DNA of 64,000 bases from MFZZ01 sp964582715 (lineage in GTDB: Bacteria; Patescibacteriota; Microgenomatia; UBA1406; GWC2-37-13), in contig CAZOSM010000002.1 of NCBI GenBank assembly GCA_964582715.1, positions 1 through 64,000 of the forward strand, written 5' to 3'. A model generated the notes under the pieces. That model worked only from the letters and a program-made list of their open reading frames with translations. It was not told where the DNA came from and did not search any database. Each line of letters starts with the position of its first letter. Position 1 is the first letter of the stretch. The position numbers were made by a program, and so were the translations under genes. Of this stretch, positions 16,682-24,639 are shown piece after piece.

Positions 16682-18442
16682 ATGAAAGTATTACAAAGCA
16701 TGATAATAGCACAGCTTATCTTAGGTTTACTGTTAACCTACCTAGTATCATTTGGTACCGCGTTTGCAGAAGAACTTCCAAGCCGTGAAGCTATTGAAAC
16801 ACAAATAAAAAATAATGCTCAGGAAAATCTAGAAGCTTCTCAGCATAACTCTCATGAACTGCAGGTAACCAACACGGGTGATACCGTTTCTACAGAGCAA
16901 AACACAGAAGCAAATACTTTAACTGATGTTAATAACACAAATACTACTGAAGTTAATCAACAAGTTAATGCCGAAGCAAACACAGGTAATAATGAAGCCA
17001 GTAAAAATATCAGCTTTGGTGGAAACGCCGGGATGATAACAACTGGTAATGCAGGTGTTGCCGTTTCTAACCAGACAAATGCAAATAATAATACAACTTA
17101 TATTGATCCTTCAGCACAGCATGTGGGGAATAATGCGTATATTACCAATTCAGGCAATGGATTGTATGCCGATACATCTTCACAGAATACACGTAATACA
17201 AATGTCCGTAATAGCAATTCCACATACATAAACCAGGGAGTACAAAGCAAAGCAAACACTGGTGGAAACAAAGCAGATGGGAATATCAGCATTGGTGGTT
17301 TGGCTGGTGTCATACACACTGGGGATGCCTTCACCAATGTTGATTTCCTGGTAACTGCAAATGGAAGCGTAGTACTGGTTGGTGGAAGCGGGGATGGTTT
17401 TGGCCCTGGGAGTGGAGCTTCTATTTTCCTTTTAAATACAGGAGATAATAGTCGATTCCTCTCGTCAGCAGACAGAAATTCCAGAACTTCTGTACAAAAC
17501 TCAAATGACTTAACAGTAACCCAACACTGTGGATATGGTGTGGCAGGAGCGTTTGTAGATGGTCAGCTGAGGGGATGTTCTGCAGATACAGGTAACAATA
17601 ACTCAAGTCGCAATATTGGATATGGAACAGATGCCGGCGTAATACAGACAGGTGATGCGGTTGTTGCTGTTTCAACAGAAGTAGAAGGAAATACCAATAG
17701 TACACAAGTACAAAACAGCTCAACTGGGAATGGATCAGAAACTGATGTCGTTAATACCGGTGATAATGCACATGTTGCAAATAACTCAAGCAGTAATACT
17801 GAAACAACTGTCAATAACAGTAATTCAGCACACTTAAACCAGAATGTAAATGCTTACGCAAACACAGGGAATAATATTGCAAACAGAAATATAAGCTTTG
17901 GAGGAGACGCAGGAATTATCCAAACTGGTAATGCGTATGTACTCGTAGACTTTAACGCTAATGTAAATAAAAATGGAACAACCATCGCACATCAGTCTTC
18001 AGAACTCTCTTCAAACAGAATAAATACCAATACTCACACCAATGATACAGAGACAGATATACCTGTTATTCCAACACCAACTGTAACCGATACAAGTACA
18101 AAGAATGAAGCAACAACCAGACAAAGAATAATTCCACGCATATATGTTTTTAACATATATGAAAATGAACAACCCCATGAAAACACAATACAGAATACCG
18201 GCAATAACGCTCGATATACCAACTCAAACAATAATGGGAATGCAGTTGGAGTTAAAGATACAAATCCTCAAAGAAGAGAACAAGCTCCAAAAGAAATAAC
18301 ACCAACACAAGTCATTGAGCCACAACAAACACAAGCTGGATTTATAAGTTCCGGGTACCCGCTTTTTACTATGCTCGGTGTGGGCAGCTTACTACATATG
18401 CTCCGAAAGAATATTGGGCTATCTCGATATTTTGAAACATGA
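16682..18442 (+). CDS. Secreted Asn/Thr/Gly-rich repeat protein with C-terminal anchor
   Basis: The 586-residue protein has a signal peptide (about 1-29, SFGTAFA before EELPS). It then has four approximately 100-residue repeats, each with ANTGNN, NISFGG or a variant, AGxIxTGxA and a following V-x-V strand, plus NTGDN boxes between repeats. Repeated N, Q and N-x-N ladders suggest a beta-solenoid. The C-terminus has a hydrophobic segment (PLFTMLGVGSLLHML) and a short basic tail, consistent with a membrane anchor. It likely forms a surface appendage or adhesin. It is followed by two similar genes and preceded by sugar genes, so glycosylation of its many Ser/Thr/Asn residues is plausible. No named family is recognised. 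Confidence 0.75.
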   Translation: MKVLQSMIIAQLILGLLLTYLVSFGTAFAEELPSREAIETQIKNNAQENLEASQHNSHELQVTNTGDTVSTEQNTEANTLTDVNNTNTTEVNQQVNAEANTGNNEASKNISFGGNAGMITTGNAGVAVSNQTNANNNTTYIDPSAQHVGNNAYITNSGNGLYADTSSQNTRNTNVRNSNSTYINQGVQSKANTGGNKADGNISIGGLAGVIHTGDAFTNVDFLVTANGSVVLVGGSGDGFGPGSGASIFLLNTGDNSRFLSSADRNSRTSVQNSNDLTVTQHCGYGVAGAFVDGQLRGCSADTGNNNSSRNIGYGTDAGVIQTGDAVVAVSTEVEGNTNSTQVQNSSTGNGSETDVVNTGDNAHVANNSSSNTETTVNNSNSAHLNQNVNAYANTGNNIANRNISFGGDAGIIQTGNAYVLVDFNANVNKNGTTIAHQSSELSSNRINTNTHTNDTETDIPVIPTPTVTDTSTKNEATTRQRIIPRIYVFNIYENEQPHENTIQNTGNNARYTNSNNNGNAVGVKDTNPQRREQAPKEITPTQVIEPQQTQAGFISSGYPLFTMLGVGSLLHMLRKNIGLSRYFET

Positions 18443-18491
18443 TTACGGGGATTATTAGTTATCAATTACATGAAAGGGGGTGAAAAGAAAT

Positions 18492-19433
18492 ATGATGAAC
18501 AAAAAAAAGATGATTTTAACAGGAGTATCCTTACTCACCGCAGCAGGCATGCTTATGATGGGTCCTGCAGCATTCGCTCTATCTAACGGTACAGGGATCG
18601 TTAATAGTGGTGACGGAGTAAATGTGAGAAGTAATACATCTTCTCAGATGAATATTGATGTAGATCAACGAAATGACGCCAATGTGATGCAACGTGTAAA
18701 CGCAGATGTAAATACAGGTCATAACGATGCAAGCGGAAACATTGCAACAAACGGAGGTGGGACAGCTGGTATTACCAGTGGTGATGCTGGTCTAAATGTT
18801 GGTTTAGCCGTTGAGGCAAATAGCAATGAGATTGGCATTGCAGGTATGTCCCAAAACGGAGGTGATAACTTCACCGATATTGTGAATACAGGGGACGATT
18901 CACGTATCAATACATCAACAGATACTCGAACTAACGTTAATGTAGACAGTAGGAATAGTTCATTTGTTCGACAGAACATTGATTCTCATATGAACACTGG
19001 TTATAACTCAGCAAACGATAATATCGGGGGCGGAGGAGAAATTATGACTGGTGAAGCTGTTGCAAACGTTGGTTTAGAAGCCGCACTGAACCAAAATCAA
19101 ATTGGTATCAGTATGGGCAATTCTGATATGGGCTCTGCAAGTGCAATGAATGACACAATCGTAACAAACACAGGTGATGATTTAGATTCAGATACCCGTG
19201 TAAATACACGATCAGACATTTTTGTCCGCAGTTCCAACAGAATGAGTTCTGAACAACATGTATCAAGCCATTCCAATAGTGGATGGAATGATGCAATGGA
19301 TAATATTGGAGGAAATTCTTCTTCCCTTATGTCCGGAAATGCAGGTATGAATTCAGGAGCATCGGTAATGGGAAACCTCAATACAACCTTTTTAGGAAGT
19401 ATGTGGGATTCTTTTATGAGTATGTTTAACTAA
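18492..19433 (+). CDS. Secreted repeat protein, second of the cluster
   Basis: About 313 residues from ATG 18492; a GTG at 18480 is also in frame, but an AAAGGGGGTG ribosome-binding site about 11 bases upstream of 18492 favours the later start. A signal peptide (MILTGVSLLTAAGMLMMG...AFA) is followed by three repeat units with VNTGHNDASGNI, MNTGYNSANDNIGGGG and SNSGWNDAMDNIGG, the same ladder as the flanking proteins. It has no clear C-terminal anchor, so it may be released or form a fibre with its neighbours. The function is inferred from repeats only. Confidence 0.72.
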   Translation: MMNKKKMILTGVSLLTAAGMLMMGPAAFALSNGTGIVNSGDGVNVRSNTSSQMNIDVDQRNDANVMQRVNADVNTGHNDASGNIATNGGGTAGITSGDAGLNVGLAVEANSNEIGIAGMSQNGGDNFTDIVNTGDDSRINTSTDTRTNVNVDSRNSSFVRQNIDSHMNTGYNSANDNIGGGGEIMTGEAVANVGLEAALNQNQIGISMGNSDMGSASAMNDTIVTNTGDDLDSDTRVNTRSDIFVRSSNRMSSEQHVSSHSNSGWNDAMDNIGGNSSSLMSGNAGMNSGASVMGNLNTTFLGSMWDSFMSMFN

Positions 19434-19450
19434 TTTGTACACAGGTACGA

Positions 19451-19487
19451 GCGTCCTGGAGTCGAAAACGAGCGATCTCCAGGGCGC
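19451..19487 (+). terminator. GC-rich hairpin after the second repeat-protein gene
   Basis: GCGTCCTGGAG (19451-19461) pairs with CTCCAGGGCGC (19477-19487) around a 15-base loop. No U-run follows, so it may be a stabiliser or transcript-end processing hairpin and not a classic terminator. It lies between the second and third repeat-protein genes. Confidence 0.45.
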
Positions 19488-19522
19488 CCATTCCATATAA
19501 CTAATTATGACATTACAAATAC

Positions 19523-21343
19523 ATGAATGCAAAACAAATTATTGTTTACACCATCTCTATCTTCTTAATACTTCCTGTTCCTTCATATGCACAAACCCCG
19601 GCAACACCTTCTGCAGCAATAACTGAAACCATAACTCAGGAAAATACTCTTGTCTCGGAGAAACAAGTAGAGGCTCAAGTGACCACCGGAGAGAACAACG
19701 GTCAAAATATAGAAGAAATATCAACAGGCGACGCCAATGCAGAAGTAAACGTCACAACAAACGCAAATACAAATGTTGAAGGGAGTGTGTGTACTAGCTC
19801 AATCACGACAGATACAGAGACACAGGGTACAATTGACCTTTCAACAATAGATAATGAAACATGTATTGCTTCTTCTTCAGAAGCAACGAGTAGTGCAAAG
19901 ATCGATCAAACAAATACTGCTCAGGTGACTAACGAAATTAATCTTTCAGTTAAAACAGGAGGTAATGAAGCAACTGGTGCTGCAACTACCATACAAACTG
20001 GTACAGCTTCAGTAAAAGTAGATGTTGCCAATATAGTAAATACAAATATTTCTGGCGAAAATGCATACTTTGGTGTTATTAACCTGCTGGAAGATCATGA
20101 AGGAGATATTATTCTGCCATATGAGCTTGGTTTTATAAGCGGAACAGGTCCAATCGACCTTTCCTCAGACGAGGTGCTCATAATTCAACAACTCAACACT
20201 GGCCTGATAACTAATAATGTGCAGACTTTAGCCAATACAGGCAACAATAAAGCAAGTCAACTGACTTCTGGAGAAGCTAACACCACAATTCAAATAGTCG
20301 ATCGAGTAAATACAAATGTACTCGATTCATCATTTCTGATTCTGGATATCAACACATTTGGTACGTGGGATGGAAGACTCCAAGGCTGGTGGGGAACCAC
20401 AGAACAAACTGAAGTGGCTTCTGCAACGGATATTGATACTACTCAACAAAATAAAGCTAAGGTGACTAATGACATTACTGTTGAAACAGACACTGGTCAT
20501 AACTCGGTTGAAGAAGGAACCATAATTACAGGCGATAGCACTATTGATGTCAATATTTTTAATATGGTAAATACAAATATTGCCGGAAATAACTGGTTTT
20601 ACATGGTGATTAATGTGTTTGATTCCTTAAAAGGTGACATCATCTTCCCACGCCCAGACCTTGGAGTTTCTGTATCCACCAACACAACAGATATAGTAGA
20701 AGGAGAAGAGCTGGAATATAAGGTTAGGTATGATAATTCTGGTTTAGTGTTTGCAAAAGATACAAAACTTGAATTCGAACTCCCCAAAGATGTGGAGCTT
20801 ACTTCGATGACGAGTGGAGGAGTACTTCAAGACAATACACTCATCTGGGATTTACAGAAGTTACAAAAGAACACAAGCGGTGAAGTATTTATTCGAGTAA
20901 AACCCCAAGTCTATAACAGATCTTTGTTAGGTAAAGCATTCATTTCGACATCTATGTTTGAGCCCAATCGACTTAATAATATATCTATTCTTGAATTTGT
21001 TCTCAACCTCGTAAAAAGGTCTACTGAGCAAATTCAACCTGAATCTGATACAGAGGAAACTGCAAAAGAAGTATCGGAGCTTATAGCAGAAATTGAAAAA
21101 CCTATTACAGGAATCGCCTTGCTTCCTGATACATACACAGAATCTTCTGCCAATCCACATGATGTATCCGCTCAACCATCTTATTCAGAAGCACCTATTC
21201 CATATCATTCATCTCAGGAAGTACAGGGAGCTTCAACCGCTTCAACCAAAGAAGTCCAAACATCCAGTTCACTTCCGTATGAATATATATATTTCTCCTG
21301 GATAGGTCTTCTCCTCGCAAGAATAGTTATGCTGAAACAATAA
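19523..21343 (+). CDS. Secreted repeat protein with DUF11-like domain and membrane anchor
   Basis: The 606-residue protein has a signal peptide (about 1-23, ILPVPSYA). Residues about 30-390 contain the ladder repeats (TGENNGQNIEEI, TGGNEATGAAT, NTGNNKASQL and TDTGHNSVEEG), each followed by GxAxVxVxxxxNTN. About 395-500 looks like a DUF11/CARDB-type Ig domain (VSVSTNTTDIVEGEELEYKV). A proline/serine-rich stalk follows, and a C-terminal helix (YIYFSWIGLLLARIVML) ends the protein. The domain order suggests a cell-surface stalk with a terminal anchor. It is the third of three related secreted genes. Confidence 0.74.
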   Translation: MNAKQIIVYTISIFLILPVPSYAQTPATPSAAITETITQENTLVSEKQVEAQVTTGENNGQNIEEISTGDANAEVNVTTNANTNVEGSVCTSSITTDTETQGTIDLSTIDNETCIASSSEATSSAKIDQTNTAQVTNEINLSVKTGGNEATGAATTIQTGTASVKVDVANIVNTNISGENAYFGVINLLEDHEGDIILPYELGFISGTGPIDLSSDEVLIIQQLNTGLITNNVQTLANTGNNKASQLTSGEANTTIQIVDRVNTNVLDSSFLILDINTFGTWDGRLQGWWGTTEQTEVASATDIDTTQQNKAKVTNDITVETDTGHNSVEEGTIITGDSTIDVNIFNMVNTNIAGNNWFYMVINVFDSLKGDIIFPRPDLGVSVSTNTTDIVEGEELEYKVRYDNSGLVFAKDTKLEFELPKDVELTSMTSGGVLQDNTLIWDLQKLQKNTSGEVFIRVKPQVYNRSLLGKAFISTSMFEPNRLNNISILEFVLNLVKRSTEQIQPESDTEETAKEVSELIAEIEKPITGIALLPDTYTESSANPHDVSAQPSYSEAPIPYHSSQEVQGASTASTKEVQTSSSLPYEYIYFSWIGLLLARIVMLKQ

Positions 21344-21433
21344 GTGTTATTCGACATCCTCAACTTGAATCAGAATATAAAATAATCTACCTAAAATATA
21401 AAATTCCATATACAATACAACTATATTCAACAT

Positions 21434-22468
21434 ATGGAAGTTACCGATTTACAGCTTCAGCAAAAAAGACTTCGCTACACCAAAGAACGGGATCTTTCTA
21501 TAAGACGTATAAAACATGGTAACACCTTCCGTTATAAAGATGCTGATGGCAGATATGTTACAGATAAAGAGGCCAGAAATCGTATAAATAAACTACGTAT
21601 ACCGCCAGCCTGGGAAAGTGTCCGCATTAGTAAATCACCTCATACTCATATTCAGGCAGTTGGCTTTGATGCAAAAGAAAGAAAGCAGTACATTTATCAC
21701 CAGAAGTGGATAGAGCTTCAACAGCAGAATAAGTTTAGTAAAGTCATTTTCTTTGGTGAAGTGTTGCCAGAAATTAGAGCTAAAGTACAGGCAGATCTTA
21801 ATATCCGAGGGTTGAAGAAGGAGAAGATAACGGCAGCAGTTATCTGGCTACTCGAGAATACACTCATTCGAGTTGGGAATGAACGCTATGCAGAAGATAA
21901 CAAGTCGTATGGCCTCACTACCCTACAGAATAAACATGTATCAGTAGATGGGAGTGATATAAAGTTTGCGTTTAAAGGAAAAAGCGGTGTATACCACTCA
22001 GTAGAAATCCGTAATAAAAAAGTTGCGAATGTAATAAGAAAATGTTTAGAACTCCCCGAGCAGCAACTGTTTGAATATGTCGCAGAAGATGGTGAAAGAC
22101 GTGACGTCACCTCAGATGATGTAAATGAATACCTTAAATCGCTCACAGGAGAAGATATTACCGCAAAAGACTTTCGTACCTGGGGTGGCACGGTGTTTGC
22201 CGGTGATACTTTACACTCAACAGGTGAGTTTGAAAATAAAACACAGGCAAAAAAGAATATAACAGAAACCATTAAAAAAGTTTCACAACATCTGAGAAAT
22301 ACTCCAGCGACTTGTAGAACATATTATGTGCATCCCAATATATTAGTTTCCTATGAAAAGAAAATTCTTATTCCTCATTATCAGAAAATTTATACAAAGA
22401 AAGACCTCAAGGGACCTTTATATTTACCCGAGTATGCCAGTTGGACCCTCTTAAAGGAATTTAATTAA
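21434..22468 (+). CDS. DNA topoisomerase IB
   Basis: The 344-residue protein fits the bacterial/poxvirus-type IB topoisomerase. The N-terminal domain has IPPAWESVRIS, and the catalytic domain has the residues of the family: an arginine in NTLIRVGNERYAEDNKSYGL, a lysine in FKGKSG, AKDFRTWGGT, and the active tyrosine in CRTYYVHPNIL. It nicks one strand through a 3'-phosphotyrosine and relaxes supercoils. TATATT lies 6 bases before the ATG, indicating leaderless transcription. Type IB enzymes are patchy in bacteria, so transfer is possible; the AT composition matches neighbours. Confidence 0.88.
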   Translation: MEVTDLQLQQKRLRYTKERDLSIRRIKHGNTFRYKDADGRYVTDKEARNRINKLRIPPAWESVRISKSPHTHIQAVGFDAKERKQYIYHQKWIELQQQNKFSKVIFFGEVLPEIRAKVQADLNIRGLKKEKITAAVIWLLENTLIRVGNERYAEDNKSYGLTTLQNKHVSVDGSDIKFAFKGKSGVYHSVEIRNKKVANVIRKCLELPEQQLFEYVAEDGERRDVTSDDVNEYLKSLTGEDITAKDFRTWGGTVFAGDTLHSTGEFENKTQAKKNITETIKKVSQHLRNTPATCRTYYVHPNILVSYEKKILIPHYQKIYTKKDLKGPLYLPEYASWTLLKEFN

Positions 22469-22478
22469 ACCTATAATA

Positions 22479-22507
22479 TTGTTATTTCTTCTCTATAAAG
22501 GTATAAT
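22479..22507 (+). promoter_or_regulatory. Promoter of the gene at 22560
   Basis: TTGTTA (22479-22484) and TATAAT (22502-22507) are separated by 17 bases, followed by a leader of about 46 bases with an AAGGAG site. This differs from the leaderless neighbours. Confidence 0.65.
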
Positions 22508-22559
22508 AGGACTTAGTTTGCTTAAAGGCACTTTGCAATATCGTTCGAAGGAGTAACTC

Positions 22560-23153
22560 ATGGAGTATTTAGTTATAGTAACTGGTCCAACACCTAGTTT
22601 TAGACACATAACCTGGTTGCGAAACCACGGTTATTCCATAGTTTCATCCGTATTTCAACTCCATATTTTGCAAGGAATGGAACTCACTCCACAAGTAGAA
22701 CTTTGGCTTAAGGAGAATAATTTTGAGTATCATAACATCTTTGCAATTGAGGAAGAAGAAATTCTGCCTCCGATTTCTGAATATGTCAAGCCATATATGC
22801 CCGGTGGAAAGCTGGGAGGCATACAGTTGCATAAGCACCTTGTAGACCACCCTGATGTTCCGGTATGTATTCTGACTACCACTGACGATCGGGAGTTAGT
22901 AATTCGTCGTGTAGAGAAGAGTGTATATATTGTTTTTCATAACAAGGAGGGTTTTAGGTATGCAAGCATGCGTACCACCGACTTCCTAAGTAAGATGAAG
23001 CGAGGATCTGGTGGTTCAGCACTTTCTAAGTGTAATCGCCTCTTAGAGGATATAGAAAGAGGCTATGAACAGGCATACAGATATATTCCTGCAAGTGAAG
23101 GATACGACTTTGAATACATGGTTCAGCGCTTGAATTGGAACTGGCGCGAATAG
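22560..23153 (+). CDS. Hypothetical protein of unknown family
   Basis: The 197-residue protein (MEYLVIVTGPTPSFRHITWL...) is soluble, acidic in the middle (FAIEEEEILPPI) and basic at the C-terminus (LNWNWRE). No domain is recognised. A strong ribosome-binding site (AAGGAG, 6 bases before ATG) and a full promoter are present, unlike the leaderless genes around it. It is followed by a GTG-start gene on the same strand with its own AAAGGAG, then a terminator, and then a broken tRNA. Its codon use looks slightly more GC-rich than housekeeping genes. Acquisition by transfer is possible. Confidence 0.7.
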   Translation: MEYLVIVTGPTPSFRHITWLRNHGYSIVSSVFQLHILQGMELTPQVELWLKENNFEYHNIFAIEEEEILPPISEYVKPYMPGGKLGGIQLHKHLVDHPDVPVCILTTTDDRELVIRRVEKSVYIVFHNKEGFRYASMRTTDFLSKMKRGSGGSALSKCNRLLEDIERGYEQAYRYIPASEGYDFEYMVQRLNWNWRE

Positions 23154-23186
23154 TTCTCACTTTTTTCACTGCAAAGGAGCAGAAAC

Positions 23187-23438
23187 GTGGCAAAGATGCT
23201 AAGTGGAATTGGCAGTGTGTTGGTAACAAATACTACATTTGCACTGCCGAAGCTGGACGAGGAGACTCTGACACAACTAAAGAAAGCGGGTGAAGCGCAT
23301 GTTGGCTTTACCCTACGGTTGCTTGACCAGAATTCACCTCTGGACTTAGGTGCACTCGCTGTACAGATAAGTCCAGATGACGACGACGCAAAAGCAGCTA
23401 TCGTGCGCTACATCGACTTGATCAACTCAAGTCGGTAA
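23187..23438 (+). CDS. Hypothetical protein, GTG start
   Basis: The 83-residue protein starts at GTG 23187, with AAAGGAG nine bases upstream, and ends ...IVRYIDLINSSR. It is predicted soluble, with an alpha-helical centre (LDEETLTQLKKAGEAHVGFTLRLL), followed by an acidic DDDDAKAA stretch. It is 33 bases downstream of the 22560 gene and probably shares its transcript. An 18-base direct repeat spans the stop codon (ATCAACTCAAGTCGGTAA twice with one change). No family is recognised. Confidence 0.65.
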   Translation: MAKMLSGIGSVLVTNTTFALPKLDEETLTQLKKAGEAHVGFTLRLLDQNSPLDLGALAVQISPDDDDAKAAIVRYIDLINSSR

Positions 23439-23451
23439 ATCAACTCAAGTC

Positions 23452-23495
23452 GGTGAGTGGAGGCTACACAAGTCTCCACTCACCATCGTTCTTTT
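23452..23495 (+). terminator. Rho-independent terminator
   Basis: GGTGAGTGGAG (23452-23462) pairs with CTCCACTCACC (23474-23484), an 11-base stem with an 11-base loop, followed by a short T-rich tail (CGTTCTTTT). It ends the 22560-23187 operon. Confidence 0.8.
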
Positions 23496-23519
23496 ATGGT
23501 AAAATAATCTTCACGCAAA

Positions 23520-23582
23520 GGGCGTATAGCTCAGTTGGCTAGAGCGGTCCGATGGACATCGGACAGGTCCCTGGTTAAAATG
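23520..23582 (+). pseudogene. Broken tRNA-Val-like sequence
   Basis: The first 27 bases (23520-23546) are identical to the 5' end of the intact tRNA-Val at 23851. The anticodon arm then has the form GTCCGAT-GGAC-ATCGGAC (23547-23564), a 7-base stem with a 4-base loop, or an 8-base loop if drawn with a 5-base stem. The T-arm decays (CCTGGTTAAAAT) and there is no 3' acceptor strand. A second broken tRNA at 63252 has the same arm sequence. It is probably non-functional or a tRNA-like relic. Confidence 0.6.
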
Positions 23583-23587
23583 TAGCT

Positions 23588-23851
23588 ATGGCTTTTGTTT
23601 ATGTATTACAATCGGAACGGAATGGAAGATTCTATATCGGATCTACTAACAATTTAGAAGAACGATATATAGAACATAATTCTGGACAATCACCTTATAC
23701 AAGAAACAATAGACCATATAAAGTTGTTTTCTTCCAAGAATATAAATCACTTGAAGAAGCAAGGAAGATAGAATTTAAACTAAAAAGTTTTAAAAATAGA
23801 AAAATAATTGAAAAGATTATCGAAGAGAAAGTAATTAAACTTAAAGTATAG
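23588..23851 (+). CDS. GIY-YIG nuclease, URI type
   Basis: The 87-residue protein contains the GIY-YIG core as FVYVLQSERNGRFYIGSTNN, with YVL and YIG elements (about 4-18), and an arginine in RYIEHNSGQSPYTRN, then the conserved glutamate in EARKIEFKLK (about 57-66). Such small proteins are stand-alone homing-type nucleases or repair-like nucleases. It lies between a broken tRNA-Val and an intact tRNA-Val, with its stop overlapping the first base of the intact tRNA. This layout suggests a 331-base unit that inserted at a tRNA target and restored the tRNA downstream. Confidence 0.87.
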   Translation: MAFVYVLQSERNGRFYIGSTNNLEERYIEHNSGQSPYTRNNRPYKVVFFQEYKSLEEARKIEFKLKSFKNRKIIEKIIEEKVIKLKV

Positions 23852-23927
23852 GGCGTATAGCTCAGTTGGCTAGAGCGTTGCATTGACATTGCAAAGGTCT
23901 CAGGTTCAAGTCCTGATACGCCCACCA
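23851..23927 (+). tRNA. tRNA-Val (GAC)
   Basis: The acceptor GGGCGTA pairs with TACGCCC, the D-arm is AGCTCAGTTGGCTAGAGC, and the anticodon loop TTGACAT gives GAC. The T-arm CTCAGGTTCAAGTCCTGA is intact, and CCA is encoded at 23925-23927. It is directly downstream of the GIY-YIG gene. Confidence 0.93.
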
Positions 23928-23987
23928 CACACCCCCTCCATCCTTTCATGACAGCCTAATTTGGCTATTTTCTGCTATAATACCAGT

Positions 23988-24605
23988 ATGGATTTACCTG
24001 GACAAAACTACTATCGCTACATTGCTGAACAGGCAATGGAGAAACAAATTTCTCAACTTCAATCTCAATTACTAGAATACGGGATGCATCCAGTTTGTGC
24101 ACAGGTGTTATCAAGACATACTAACTTAGCTCGAGAATATATCGGTATGATTGATAATATTACAAAACTTGAGCTTACTCCAGATCAAAGAAAAGTAGTA
24201 ATGGAAACAGATGTTCCGGCGCCTATATACAACATGGTAAAAGTCGTAAATGAAGTAATTCACCTGCGAGGAGAAACAGAGAATCCATTAAAGCCATACG
24301 AAGAAGATACAGAAGCTTTAGAACATATAATTAATACATATTATATGCTTCAGGATAAAATTATCCGTACAGAAGGAGACCTTATGATAGTGAAAGCTTT
24401 AAATCAATTAAGTTTTTCTGAAAGAGACTTTTATTATGCTAAAGAATTATTTGAAACAAAAACCCTTATAGATGAAATTTCCGGTAATTTAGACTACTTT
24501 GCAGACCAGCCAGATACATTTGCTTCTATGCAGAATGAACTAGCTACGTTTCAAAACCACAGACATCAACTCCTCCAAAATTACCGTTCTCAAACACTTG
24601 GTTGA
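23988..24605 (+). CDS. Hypothetical protein, mostly helical
   Basis: About 205 residues from ATG 23988 (MDLPGQNYYRYIAEQAMEKQ); the frame continues upstream to a TTG at 23961, but a TATAAT box (23976-23981) 6 bases before 23988 places the transcript start at the ATG. The protein is acidic, helix-rich and has no recognised domain. It sits upstream of trpS with a short gap. No signal peptide or membrane helix is seen. Confidence 0.7.
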   Translation: MDLPGQNYYRYIAEQAMEKQISQLQSQLLEYGMHPVCAQVLSRHTNLAREYIGMIDNITKLELTPDQRKVVMETDVPAPIYNMVKVVNEVIHLRGETENPLKPYEEDTEALEHIINTYYMLQDKIIRTEGDLMIVKALNQLSFSERDFYYAKELFETKTLIDEISGNLDYFADQPDTFASMQNELATFQNHRHQLLQNYRSQTLG

Positions 24606-24639
24606 ATTTAATTCAACTTCTTTATATCATTACTGGTAT

